The notes under the pieces: model-generated | Seen by the model: the letters and a program-made list of their open reading frames with translations, nothing else | The model's database searches: none | What the model was told of the DNA's origin: nothing | Shown here: one piece after another, positions 41,840-49,016 of the stretch | Position numbering within the stretch: the stretch's first letter is position 1 | Layout of the letters: each line of letters opens with the position of its first letter | Source: Muribaculaceae bacterium | GTDB lineage: Bacteria; Bacteroidota; Bacteroidia; Bacteroidales; Muribaculaceae | Assembly (NCBI GenBank): GCA_017453505.1 | Contig: JAFTEU010000132.1 | Coordinates: 1 to 49,016, forward strand | Length of the DNA: 49,016 nucleotides | Direction: 5' to 3' | Program-made: the position numbers and the translations under genes

Positions 41840-43324
41840 ATGGGACTATTTGAAATAGGAATTATTGCAGGAGGAATTATCCTGCTGTTGATGGTAGTAT
41901 TGTTCACGTGCTATGTCAAGGCACCGCCCAGCACAGCCTATGTCATCTCGGGCATCAAGCGTGAGCCACGCATCCTGATTGGTGCGGGTGGTGTGAAAAT
42001 CCCCATCTTTGAGCGTCTTGACAAGGTGTACCTGGGTCAGTTGACGGTTGACATCCGCACCGAGCGCAGCGTGCCCACCAATGACTTTATCAACGTCAAC
42101 GTCGATGCCGTTGCCAAGGTGGCCGTGACCCCGACCCCCGATGGCGTGCGCCTGGCAGCCCGCAACTTCCTGAACATGGATGCCGGTACTATTTCCAGCC
42201 AGCTGCAAGACACGTTGCAGGGTAACCTGCGTGAGCTGATCGGTAGCCAAGGGCTCAAGGAACTGAACGTGGACCGTGACGGCTTCTCCAACCAGGTTAT
42301 GGACAAGGCTGCTCCCGACATGGCCAAGCTGGGTATCTCGATCCTGGCCTTCAACGTACAGAACATCACCGACGAGTTGGGGCTGATTGAGAATCTGGGT
42401 GCCGATAACACCTGGACCATCCGCAAGAACGCCGCTATCACTAAGGCTCAAGCCGAGAAGGACATTGCCCAGGCCAAAGCCGAGAACGAGAAACTCGCCA
42501 ACGATGCCACTGTGGCCTCACAAACCGCCATTGCCGAGCGCCAGAATGAGCTGACCATCCGTCGCGCCGACCTCAAGCAGGAAGCCGACACGCGTCAGGC
42601 ACAGGCCGATGCCGCTTACCGCATCCAGGAGCAAGAGCAGCAGAAGGTGCTCAACGAGAAAGAGGTTGATGCCCAGATTGCCCGAACCAAGAAAGAGCAG
42701 GACTTGACCAACGAGCAGATCAAGATCCGGGAGAACACGCTGCTTGCCGAGGTGAACAAACAGGCTGATGCCGACCGCTACTCCAAGCAGATTCAGGCCG
42801 AGGCCGAGAAGTTCCAGATTCAAAAGAACGCCGAGGCCGACCTTGAGAAACGCAAACGCGAAGCCGAGGCGCAACGATATGAAGCAGAGCAGGAAGCAGA
42901 GGCTATCCGTGCCAAGGCCGAAGCTCAGAAGTTTGCCATGATGCAGGAGGCCGAGGGTATCAAGGCCCGTGGTGAGGCCGAAGCCTATGCCGTGCAGAAG
43001 AAAGGTGAGGCCGAAGCCCAGGCCATGGAGAAGAAAGCCGAAGCCTTCAAGAAATATAATGACGCAGCTGTGGCCCAGATGGTTATCGAGAAGCTTCCCG
43101 AAATCACCCGCAACGTGGCCGAACAGGTGGCAACCATCCAGGGTGTGAACATCTACAGCACTGGTGGCGACCAGGGTGCAGGCATCGGTACGATCACGGG
43201 TACATTGCCCGTAGTGCTTGCCCAGGTCAATGACACAGTCAAGAGCGCCGTTGGCGTGGATCTGGCCAGCATCGTGCGCAAGCACGAGGGACCCAAGGAC
43301 ACTCCCGCTGCCCCTGAGAAGTAG
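41840..43324 (+). CDS. Flotillin-family SPFH protein
   Basis: Membrane-microdomain scaffold. 494 residues: one N-terminal transmembrane segment (about 7-26, GGIILLLMVVLFTCYVKAPP), SPFH domain (about 30-200) with GIKREPRILIGAGGVKIPIF and QNITDELGLIENLGADNTWT, a very long Ala/Glu/Gln/Lys coiled coil (about 200-420) of flotillin type (AEAEKFQIQKNAEADLEKRK), and a C-terminal region with INVYSTGG-like NIYSTGGDQGAG. Unlike QmcA in this window it has no NfeD gene beside it. Preceded by a sigma-54 motif and followed by a strong terminator, so it is a single-gene transcript. Confidence 0.92.
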   Translation: MGLFEIGIIAGGIILLLMVVLFTCYVKAPPSTAYVISGIKREPRILIGAGGVKIPIFERLDKVYLGQLTVDIRTERSVPTNDFINVNVDAVAKVAVTPTPDGVRLAARNFLNMDAGTISSQLQDTLQGNLRELIGSQGLKELNVDRDGFSNQVMDKAAPDMAKLGISILAFNVQNITDELGLIENLGADNTWTIRKNAAITKAQAEKDIAQAKAENEKLANDATVASQTAIAERQNELTIRRADLKQEADTRQAQADAAYRIQEQEQQKVLNEKEVDAQIARTKKEQDLTNEQIKIRENTLLAEVNKQADADRYSKQIQAEAEKFQIQKNAEADLEKRKREAEAQRYEAEQEAEAIRAKAEAQKFAMMQEAEGIKARGEAEAYAVQKKGEAEAQAMEKKAEAFKKYNDAAVAQMVIEKLPEITRNVAEQVATIQGVNIYSTGGDQGAGIGTITGTLPVVLAQVNDTVKSAVGVDLASIVRKHEGPKDTPAAPEK

Positions 43325-43359
43325 GTCGTCATTGCCGACACATCGTGTTGACCCCATCG

Positions 43360-43391
43360 GGCCGGAATCATCAAGGTTCCGGCCTCTTTTT
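43360..43391 (+). terminator. Rho-independent terminator after the flotillin gene
   Basis: Stem GGCCGGAA/TTCCGGCC (43360-43367 and 43377-43384) followed by TCTTTTT. Confidence 0.9.
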
Positions 43392-43485
43392 GATTTTCAT
43401 GGAATTGCGGTTCAAGAATGGGTGTCACAGGCTACCTAAAACAATAGAAATCATGGAATTGATTTTTTTAGCAATAATTATTGAG

Positions 43486-43493
43486 TATATTTG
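43486..43493 (+). promoter_or_regulatory. -7 box of the secreted tail-bearing protein gene
   Basis: TATATTTG, exact fit to TAnnTTTG, about 102 bases before the chosen start. The -33 position has only ATTG at 43458-43461 (spacing 24, too long). Confidence 0.4.
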
Positions 43494-43595
43494 CAATCTC
43501 AAGTGAATGATATGCCCACTTCTGGGTTTCATGGGCTCTCCCCGGGATGTGTGGTGAAGATGAGAATTGAGCCATGTATTATAATTTCTAGAGCT

Positions 43596-44576
43596 ATGAT
43601 TAAAAGATTACTTATTGCAAGCATGGTGCTTTTCACAGGCCTGTGCATGAGTGCCCAGCTGGTGGGCAATCCCAGTGTCGACTACAATGTCGATGAGGTG
43701 GGAACCGACTTTATCACCATCACCTTCTCGCCCAATGCCGATGTAGCCGGCTATTCCTTCTGCCTGTTTGATGCAGGGACTGCCGAGCAGCAGTTCGCCA
43801 TGTTTGGTCCCTGGATGGGATTCCAGACCATGGGCGACATGATCAGGGCTTGGGGTATTACCCAGACTGCTGAATACCAGTATACCTGGAATGGCCAGTC
43901 ACCTGGCAAGGATTATGAGGTCTATGTGCAGTGCTGGGACGCTAACAGTGCTGATGCCGACATGATCATCATTCCCGTGACCACCCAGAAGATGGGCGGT
44001 GAAGGACTTGCCGAGATGACCATCGAGATTGGCGAGTTCGGTGGAGATGAGGAATATGGCTACTACCAGTGGGTGACTTACACGCCTAACGAGAACGTCA
44101 GCCTGCACCGTGACATCATTATCACCAAGGAGGCCTACGAGAGTGAGGAGTGGGGTGAAGAGAACTTGCTCAACTACCTCAAGCAGGACAATCCCTACAA
44201 CCCCTATTGGGATCAGTTCGGTGTTGACAATGCACAGTGGAATGCTGAGCCCAACACCTGGTACATCGCATTCTCGATCGGCAAGAATGCCCTCGACGAG
44301 TGGGGACCGCTGGTGGGAGTTGAGTTCAAGACTCCGGGCACTACTGGCATTAACGAGATTGCCGCCGGCAAGACCCGCATCGACATCAACGCTGCCCAGG
44401 TGAACGCTTCGGGCATGAAGCCAGGCAGCCAGCTTTGCATCTATGACATGAACGGTCGATTGATGGGCAAGGCCCTCGTGAACGCTTCGGGTGAGGCCGC
44501 AATTGCCACCGATGCACTTGACCGCGGTGTTTACATCGTCACCGACGGCACGACGCCCTGCAAGTTTGCCAAGTAA
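43596..44576 (+). CDS. Secreted protein with C-terminal type IX-like sorting tail
   Basis: 326 residues from the ATG at 43596; the open frame reaches back to 43491 but only the later Met gives a clean signal peptide (MIKRLLIASMVLFTGLCMSA). The body has a fibronectin-like beta domain (TDFITITFSPNADVAGYSFC) and an acidic, Trp/Tyr-rich middle. The last 75 residues look like a Por-secretion-type tail: LCIYDMNGRLMGKALVNASG then DRGVYIVTDG and a final KFAK. Such tails direct export by the type IX system and surface attachment or release. No T9SS component gene is in this window. Ligand or activity unknown. Confidence 0.72.
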   Translation: MIKRLLIASMVLFTGLCMSAQLVGNPSVDYNVDEVGTDFITITFSPNADVAGYSFCLFDAGTAEQQFAMFGPWMGFQTMGDMIRAWGITQTAEYQYTWNGQSPGKDYEVYVQCWDANSADADMIIIPVTTQKMGGEGLAEMTIEIGEFGGDEEYGYYQWVTYTPNENVSLHRDIIITKEAYESEEWGEENLLNYLKQDNPYNPYWDQFGVDNAQWNAEPNTWYIAFSIGKNALDEWGPLVGVEFKTPGTTGINEIAAGKTRIDINAAQVNASGMKPGSQLCIYDMNGRLMGKALVNASGEAAIATDALDRGVYIVTDGTTPCKFAK

Positions 44577-44604
44577 CCACCATGGTGTGAAATCCTAAAT
44601 CACT

Positions 44605-44646
44605 CAAAAATAAGGTGCTGCTTTGATTTGCAGCACCTTATTTTTG
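44605..44646. terminator. Bidirectional terminator between the secreted protein and the oxidoreductase
   Basis: Perfect 17-bp stem, CAAAAATAAGGTGCTGC and its complement (44605-44621 and 44630-44646), with A- and T-runs. Confidence 0.93.
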
Positions 44647-44669
44647 GTCACCAACAGTAGCTGAGCTGT

Positions 44670-47600
44670 TTACTGGAAAGCATTCTCGCTCAGACCCTTG
44701 CCGCCGATGGCGAGATCCTTCATATACTCGGGAACGGGCTTGCCCAGATACTTGTCCACATAGAGCTTGGCAAGGTACTGGCCGAGCATGAAGCCGTGGC
44801 CGCGCAGGCCAGTGAGCAGACCCACCTCGGGGTCGATGATGTAGCGCGGCTCGATGTAGTAGCCGGCCCAAACGGCATGGAAGCCGACGGATGCCAGATT
44901 GGGTATCCACTGGGCAAACATCTCGCTCACGATCTTGAGGAAGGCCTGGCTGTTGTACTTGAGGTTTTGTCGAGCCTCATAGGCATCGCAGTCGGGTGAT
45001 GCGCAGCCGATGATCTGGCCGGTGTGCAGGAACTGCTGACCGTAAACAGCGTTGAATCCCTTGTAATGACGACGGTCGATAATCATGTCGAGCGAGTCGC
45101 CATTGACACCCATATTGGGCAAACGGCGGGTGATGAATGCCTGATGCTTGACGGGATAGAACTGGGTGTCGATGCCGAGCATGTCGGTAAACTTCTCGGC
45201 ACCCCAGCCCATGGCGTTGACAAAGTGGTCGCACGTGAATTCCACGTAGTGTTTGTCGTGGCGGCGCACCAGGACGCGGTACTTGTCACCGGCACGCTGC
45301 ACGTGCAGCACCTCGCAGTCCTCGAGCACCTCACCGCCATGCTGCTTGCCCACGGTGCGCACATAATCGATGGTGCGGCCTGGTGTGGCTTGCCAGCAAT
45401 TTTCTGAAATCAAGGCGTGGCTGTAAATGTTGTCGTTGGGATTCCAATAAGGCGAGATAACCTTGGTGAAGTCCTTGCGGTCGATCATATAGGCCTCGCT
45501 CCAGGCGCGTGAAGCGTCAAGTGAGCGGTAGGTGGCATCGTCGTGCACGAGGTTGACATAGCGGGTCATCTTCAGGTCGATGTTGCAATGCTGCTGGTCG
45601 TCGCGGAAGATTTCCAGGTTGTGCATGGCGATGTCGCTGATGTCGGGGTTGGAGAAGGCGGGACGGCCGCCGCCGATGCAGCGCCACGTTGAACCGCGGT
45701 CATAGTTGACCAGGACGACGCGCTTGCCGGCCTCGGCAAAGTAGCGGAATGCCGCACTGCCTGCCATACCGCCGCCGGCGACGAGGACTTCGGTCTCGGC
45801 CTTCTCGATGACCGAGCCGTGCTCAAAGACGAAAGTCTCCTTGGTTTCGCCATTATAGACATCGCCCAGGGTGACCTGGTTGGCCAGCGGGGCACGCGGG
45901 GTGCTGTCGCCAGTCACCTCGATGCCATGGGCGCGCAGGATCTGCTTGGCGCGCGACACGCAACGCTTGCCGCGGCAGGGACCCATACCCATGCGGGTGG
46001 TGTGCTTGAGCTCGTCCACCGAGATGAATTTGCGGTCGCCAACGATGGCAAGCAGAGTCTTGACATCCACATCCTCGCAGTGGCAGACAAAGGCTTTGCC
46101 TTCCTCGGGATGGGTGAGGGGACGCAGGTTCAAGGGCTCGGGATAGCGTTCCTTGAGGATGAAGCCCTTGACTTGGTTCAAGTCGTCGGCCTGAGTAGCC
46201 TGGACGCGGGCCACATGGGTCTTGTTGTCCTTCTTGAGCACCTTCTCGATGACACCTTCGCCCACCTTGGCACCGTTGTCATCAACGAGGAAGACTTCCT
46301 TGCCCTCTTCTACCTCATATTCCACAGGCAGGAACACCACGTTCTTGCGCTTGTCATAGCCGAAGATGGCAAGGCCTGGACAGTGGTTCACGCACTGCAT
46401 ACAGCCGATGCACTTGTCGTAATCGACAATGGGCACCGACGAGGTGGTGGGCTTGGTGATTGCACCCTGCGGACAAGAGAAGGTGCAGGGGTTGCAGGCG
46501 AAGCCGTACAGGCAGTTGATTTGTACATAGGGTTTCAAGGCCATGCGCTCCTCGCTGGGGATGCGCGGTTCGTCGAGCAAGCGCACGGGACGCTGCTGTG
46601 AGTCGATATACTGGCGGGATACTTCGAGATAATCCTCATAGGGGAAACGGATGCCCAATTCCTGAGCCACCTCATAGGCCACCTGCTTGCCCCGCAGCAC
46701 GGCACTGGTGCCCTCGCCGATGCGGACGGCATCGCCGGCACCGTACACGTTGCGGCCAAAGACCGAGCGGCCCTTGACGAGCAGTTGGTTGTCGGGAATC
46801 AGACCCGTGCAGATGTTGATGATGTCGATGTCATCAATCACTTGCTCGGTGCCTGGGATGGGCTGGAAATTCTTGCACTCGGCAATCACGGCACCAGTGA
46901 CACCGGTGTAGTCCTCGTTGGGGATGGCGCGGATGAGCACGTGTGATGTCATGATTGGGATGCCCAGGCGGCGCACACGGTTGGCCTGCACGGGGAAACC
47001 ACCCTCGTGGTCCATGCCCTCGATGATGGCCTTGATGGTCGCACCCGCCTGCATGGCCTGGTAGCTGGTGAGGTAGCCGATGTTGCCGGCACCCACAGTG
47101 AGCACACGCTTGCCCAGCAGGGTGTGCTCCTGGTTCATCATCTTCTGGAACACCGCAGCGGTGTAAACGCCCGGCACGTCATCGTTCTCGAACACCGGCA
47201 TGAAGGGCACCGCACCCGTGGCCACTACCAGATGGTCGGCATCGATGTAGCTCACCTCCTGGGTGGCGATATTCTTCAAGGCAATGCGGCGGCCTTCGAG
47301 CAGGTCCCACACGGTATTGTTGAGCAGAATGCCGTCGTGGTTGTCGCCGGCAAGGGTCTTGGCGATGTCAAAACCGCGCATGCCACCGAACTTCAGCTCC
47401 TTCTCAAAGAAGAAGAACTGATGGGTCTGCATGTTGAATTGTCCACCCTCGGTAGCATTGTTATCAACGACAATGTTGGGGATACCCAGTGCCGTGAGCT
47501 GCTCGCGGCAAGCCAGACCGGCAGGGCCGCCACCAATGATGGCAACCGTGGTCTTGTAAATCTTGGTCTCGCTGGCTGCACGTGCCTTGCCCTCGGGCAT

Positions 47601-47891
47601 GTAGTCCTTGGGAATCTCGCACACCTCTTTCACACCGTCAACGCTGGTGATGCAGATGCGGCGCACCTGGCCGTCAACAAGCATTTCGCAGGCACCGCAC
47701 TTGCCGATGCCGCACTCCAGGCTGCGGTTGCGGCCGGTGGTGCTGTGGCTGTGCACGATTAAGCCTGCCTGATGAAGGGCGGCAGCGATGGTTTTGCCCT
47801 TTTGGCCGCGAACGGTCCTCCCTTCAAATTGGAATTCCACGTACTCTTCTTTGGGAAGGTCAAGAATAGGATGATTTTCAATCTTATACAT
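44670..47891 (-). CDS. Single-chain multi-cofactor FAD/iron-sulfur oxidoreductase (HcnABC/amino-acid-dehydrogenase type)
   Basis: 1073 residues. Order of modules: [2Fe-2S] Fer2-type domain (Cys 60, 65, 68, 80; GIGKCGACEMLVDGQ) like HcnA or the SoxA N-terminus; FAD/NAD-disulfide-oxidoreductase domain (VAIIGGGPAGLACREQL near 116-132, second Gly-rich site LTVGAGNIGYLTSYQA near 264-279) like HcnB; two [4Fe-4S] motifs (Cys 460, 466, 469, 473 and 494, 497, 500, 504); BFD-type [2Fe-2S] (Cys 603, 605, 639, 644); and a second FAD domain (VLVAGGGMAGSAAFRYFAEA near 702-721) of the HcnC/D-amino-acid-oxidase type. In HcnABC, opine oxidase and archaeal proline dehydrogenase these are separate subunits. It probably oxidises an amine or amino acid and passes electrons along the clusters; the substrate is unknown. 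No signal peptide or membrane helix. No gene partner is nearby. Confidence 0.88.
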   Translation of the reverse strand: MYKIENHPILDLPKEEYVEFQFEGRTVRGQKGKTIAAALHQAGLIVHSHSTTGRNRSLECGIGKCGACEMLVDGQVRRICITSVDGVKEVCEIPKDYMPEGKARAASETKIYKTTVAIIGGGPAGLACREQLTALGIPNIVVDNNATEGGQFNMQTHQFFFFEKELKFGGMRGFDIAKTLAGDNHDGILLNNTVWDLLEGRRIALKNIATQEVSYIDADHLVVATGAVPFMPVFENDDVPGVYTAAVFQKMMNQEHTLLGKRVLTVGAGNIGYLTSYQAMQAGATIKAIIEGMDHEGGFPVQANRVRRLGIPIMTSHVLIRAIPNEDYTGVTGAVIAECKNFQPIPGTEQVIDDIDIINICTGLIPDNQLLVKGRSVFGRNVYGAGDAVRIGEGTSAVLRGKQVAYEVAQELGIRFPYEDYLEVSRQYIDSQQRPVRLLDEPRIPSEERMALKPYVQINCLYGFACNPCTFSCPQGAITKPTTSSVPIVDYDKCIGCMQCVNHCPGLAIFGYDKRKNVVFLPVEYEVEEGKEVFLVDDNGAKVGEGVIEKVLKKDNKTHVARVQATQADDLNQVKGFILKERYPEPLNLRPLTHPEEGKAFVCHCEDVDVKTLLAIVGDRKFISVDELKHTTRMGMGPCRGKRCVSRAKQILRAHGIEVTGDSTPRAPLANQVTLGDVYNGETKETFVFEHGSVIEKAETEVLVAGGGMAGSAAFRYFAEAGKRVVLVNYDRGSTWRCIGGGRPAFSNPDISDIAMHNLEIFRDDQQHCNIDLKMTRYVNLVHDDATYRSLDASRAWSEAYMIDRKDFTKVISPYWNPNDNIYSHALISENCWQATPGRTIDYVRTVGKQHGGEVLEDCEVLHVQRAGDKYRVLVRRHDKHYVEFTCDHFVNAMGWGAEKFTDMLGIDTQFYPVKHQAFITRRLPNMGVNGDSLDMIIDRRHYKGFNAVYGQQFLHTGQIIGCASPDCDAYEARQNLKYNSQAFLKIVSEMFAQWIPNLASVGFHAVWAGYYIEPRYIIDPEVGLLTGLRGHGFMLGQYLAKLYVDKYLGKPVPEYMKDLAIGGKGLSENAFQ

Positions 47892-48311
47892 GATGCTGGT
47901 TTATATAGTTATTAATTGATATCGGTTAAAAGTACAGTGGCCCATCAGTTTAGAAAAAGCAGCAGTTATTCATAGTCTTTTCTAACATAGGTCTTAAAGT
48001 TGGTCTGCCCATTGACTCACCGCACGAGCACGTGCTATCTGCCAAAGAACACCCGCAAATTTACACATTATTTCATTACAACACCAATTTTTATAGCACA
48101 TTTCTATTTTTCCCTCCCCAAAAACACAATTTTGTCACCTGCCTGCCATCCCCACCGTATCCTCTCCCGTAAATCCCAATATAAAGACTCCCCCCTCCCC
48201 CCAAAAGAACCAGCAATCCTTATCTGAAAAACGCACTACAGAATCACTAAACATTTTGCTATATTATAAATTTTCAATTAATTATATTTTATCAATCATA
48301 TATAAATCAAG
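47892..48311. other. AT-rich intergenic stretch without a visible gene
   Basis: About 420 bases. It is rich in A and T with a short C-run (around 48189-48202). A minus-strand near-promoter TACTTTTA lies close to the oxidoreductase start. I see no convincing coding frame; the 75-codon plus-strand frame from 48000 has no recognisable features. Confidence 0.5.
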
Positions 48312-48872
48312 ATGTTTGATGACCGAATAGTGTTTGAGTCTCCGGGCAAGCTTCCTGGACAGGTGAAACCTAACAACATCCGGCATACCCACTTCTCCCG
48401 TAATCCCAAGATAGCAGCCTTCCTCAAAGCATATCACTTTGTGAAGGAGTTCGGCGAGGGCTTTGACCGTATCTGTCGTGAACAGGAGGCTAATGGCGCA
48501 AATGTCCCATCCTTCAGAACCGACGAGTTCATCCTGAAGATTACGGTACCAAAGGTCACTGATAATTCTTCTGTTCGAACAGAAAAGTTGATAGAATCCG
48601 AACAGAAGGTGACAGAAAAGTTGATAGAAAATCATCAAAAGTTGATAGAAAAGTTGATAGAAAAAGCTGCTAGACAGGGTGACAGGTTGACAGAAAACAG
48701 GAAATCCATACTTCGATTAGTAATGGACGATCCATATATTTCAAAAGCAGATTTGTCAAAACTCGTTGGTGTCAGTGTTGCCGCAATAAGTGCAAATATT
48801 GAGGTAATGCGTGGTAAATACCTTCGTAGAGTGGGTCCTGATAAAGGCGGCTTCTGGGAAATTATAGAATAA
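48312..48872 (+). pseudogene. C-terminal part of an ATP-binding HTH regulator (AlbA_2/HATPase_c_4 family), truncated
   Basis: 186 residues starting MFDDRIVFESPGKLPGQV and HTHFSRNPKIAAFLKAYHFV, the core of the HATPase_c_4 domain, normally near the middle of 400-500 residue proteins annotated ATP-binding or RecG-like transcriptional regulators. The N-terminal Schlafen/AlbA_2 domain is missing; a stop codon and AT-rich sequence lie upstream. Then comes a Lys/Glu linker built from a 14-base repeat, and a C-terminal HTH with ISKADLSKLVGVSVAAISAN and the end RRVGPDKGGFWEII. Either a remnant or a short protein still expressed as a DNA-binding piece; decay is more likely. Confidence 0.7.
48583..48662 (+). 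repeat. Four copies of AAAAGTTGATAGAA in the regulator linker
   Basis: Copies at 48583-48596, 48616-48629, 48637-48650 and 48649-48662; they code the EKLIE units of a Lys/Glu coiled linker. The last two are directly adjacent (12-base period), a set-up for copy-number slippage in frame. Confidence 0.75.
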
Positions 48873-48957
48873 AAAAAGCCTCATCCAAAATTTGGAGTGA
48901 TGGCAGTGTGACAGACCCGCTGTCAAGACATGCGCAAGCCCCTAAACACCAAGAACC

Positions 48958-48992
48958 ATCTCGCCAGATTCATCGGCGAGATATTTTTTTGC
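48958..48992 (+). terminator. Rho-independent terminator after the truncated regulator
   Basis: Stem ATCTCGCC/GGCGAGAT (48958-48965 and 48975-48982) followed by ATTTTTTTG. Confidence 0.85.
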
Positions 48993-49016
48993 CGTAAGCT
49001 GCTAAAACAAAGGTGA

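Noticed and set aside
48000-48227. 75-codon open frame before the truncated regulator
   Set aside because: Low-complexity AT- and C-rich sequence, no motif, and no start-site context; treated as intergenic.

Overview
The window looks like a chromosomal segment of a member of the Bacteroidota, order Bacteroidales (perhaps Muribaculaceae or Prevotellaceae; I cannot decide from sequence alone). The signs are a SusC/SusD outer-membrane pair, many lipoproteins, a type IX-like C-terminal tail, and promoters that mostly fit the Bacteroidota sigma consensus TTTG-N(17-23)-TAnnTTTG instead of the E. coli one. Shine-Dalgarno sequences are generally absent. Two exact chromosomal parS sites (15132-15147 and 16202-16217) beside mnmG, with gyrB about 17 kb away, suggest the window is close to the replication origin.

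Layout. 1-6.8 kb: a truncated SusC start facing a full SusC/SusD pair; this SusC carries an extra coiled coil and an OmpA-like domain behind its barrel, and the susC-susD spacer can form a long hairpin from two arrays of 7-base repeats. 6.8-10.9 kb: a GT4 glycosyltransferase and two divergent membrane-anchored AraC-type regulators. 10.9-12.5 kb: an nfeD-qmcA (SPFH) operon with an exact sigma-54 promoter motif. 12.7-19.6 kb: a housekeeping run ybeY-mnmG-apt-uvrC-acyltransferase, then nadK. 19.6-26.3 kb: a second glycosyltransferase, a DUF4923 lipoprotein, a secreted repeat protein, a GH3-family protein plus a sulfatase-fold phosphoglycerol transferase, and tRNA-Leu(CAG).

26.3-32.5 kb is accessory and partly broken: a large Ig-like lipoprotein, a BlaI regulator followed by a BlaR1 gene cut off after its first membrane segments, a DUF6624 lipoprotein, a YhcG/DUF1016 nuclease gene holding a tandem array of hairpin-coding repeats, and a 30-codon stub of a type I restriction specificity gene (hsdS). 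32.5-37.2 kb: gyrB, an RsmF-like rRNA methyltransferase and an acyltransferase. 37.2-39.4 kb: a small regulator/membrane-protein operon with two copies of the same palindrome in and behind its promoter, then a DUF3791-DUF3990-DUF3791 cassette with strong Shine-Dalgarno sites that looks imported. 39.5-44.6 kb: metG, a flotillin gene with a second exact sigma-54 promoter motif, and a secreted protein with a sorting-type tail. 44.7-47.9 kb: a 1073-residue oxidoreductase that joins in one chain the modules usually found as separate HcnABC/amino-acid-dehydrogenase subunits. The window ends with a broken HATPase_c_4/HTH regulator.

The observations I rate highest are the matching sigma-54 promoters on the two SPFH loci, the fused multi-cofactor oxidoreductase, the SusC-OmpA fusion, the susC-susD intercistronic hairpin, the compensated hairpin repeats inside the YhcG gene, and the paired parS sites.
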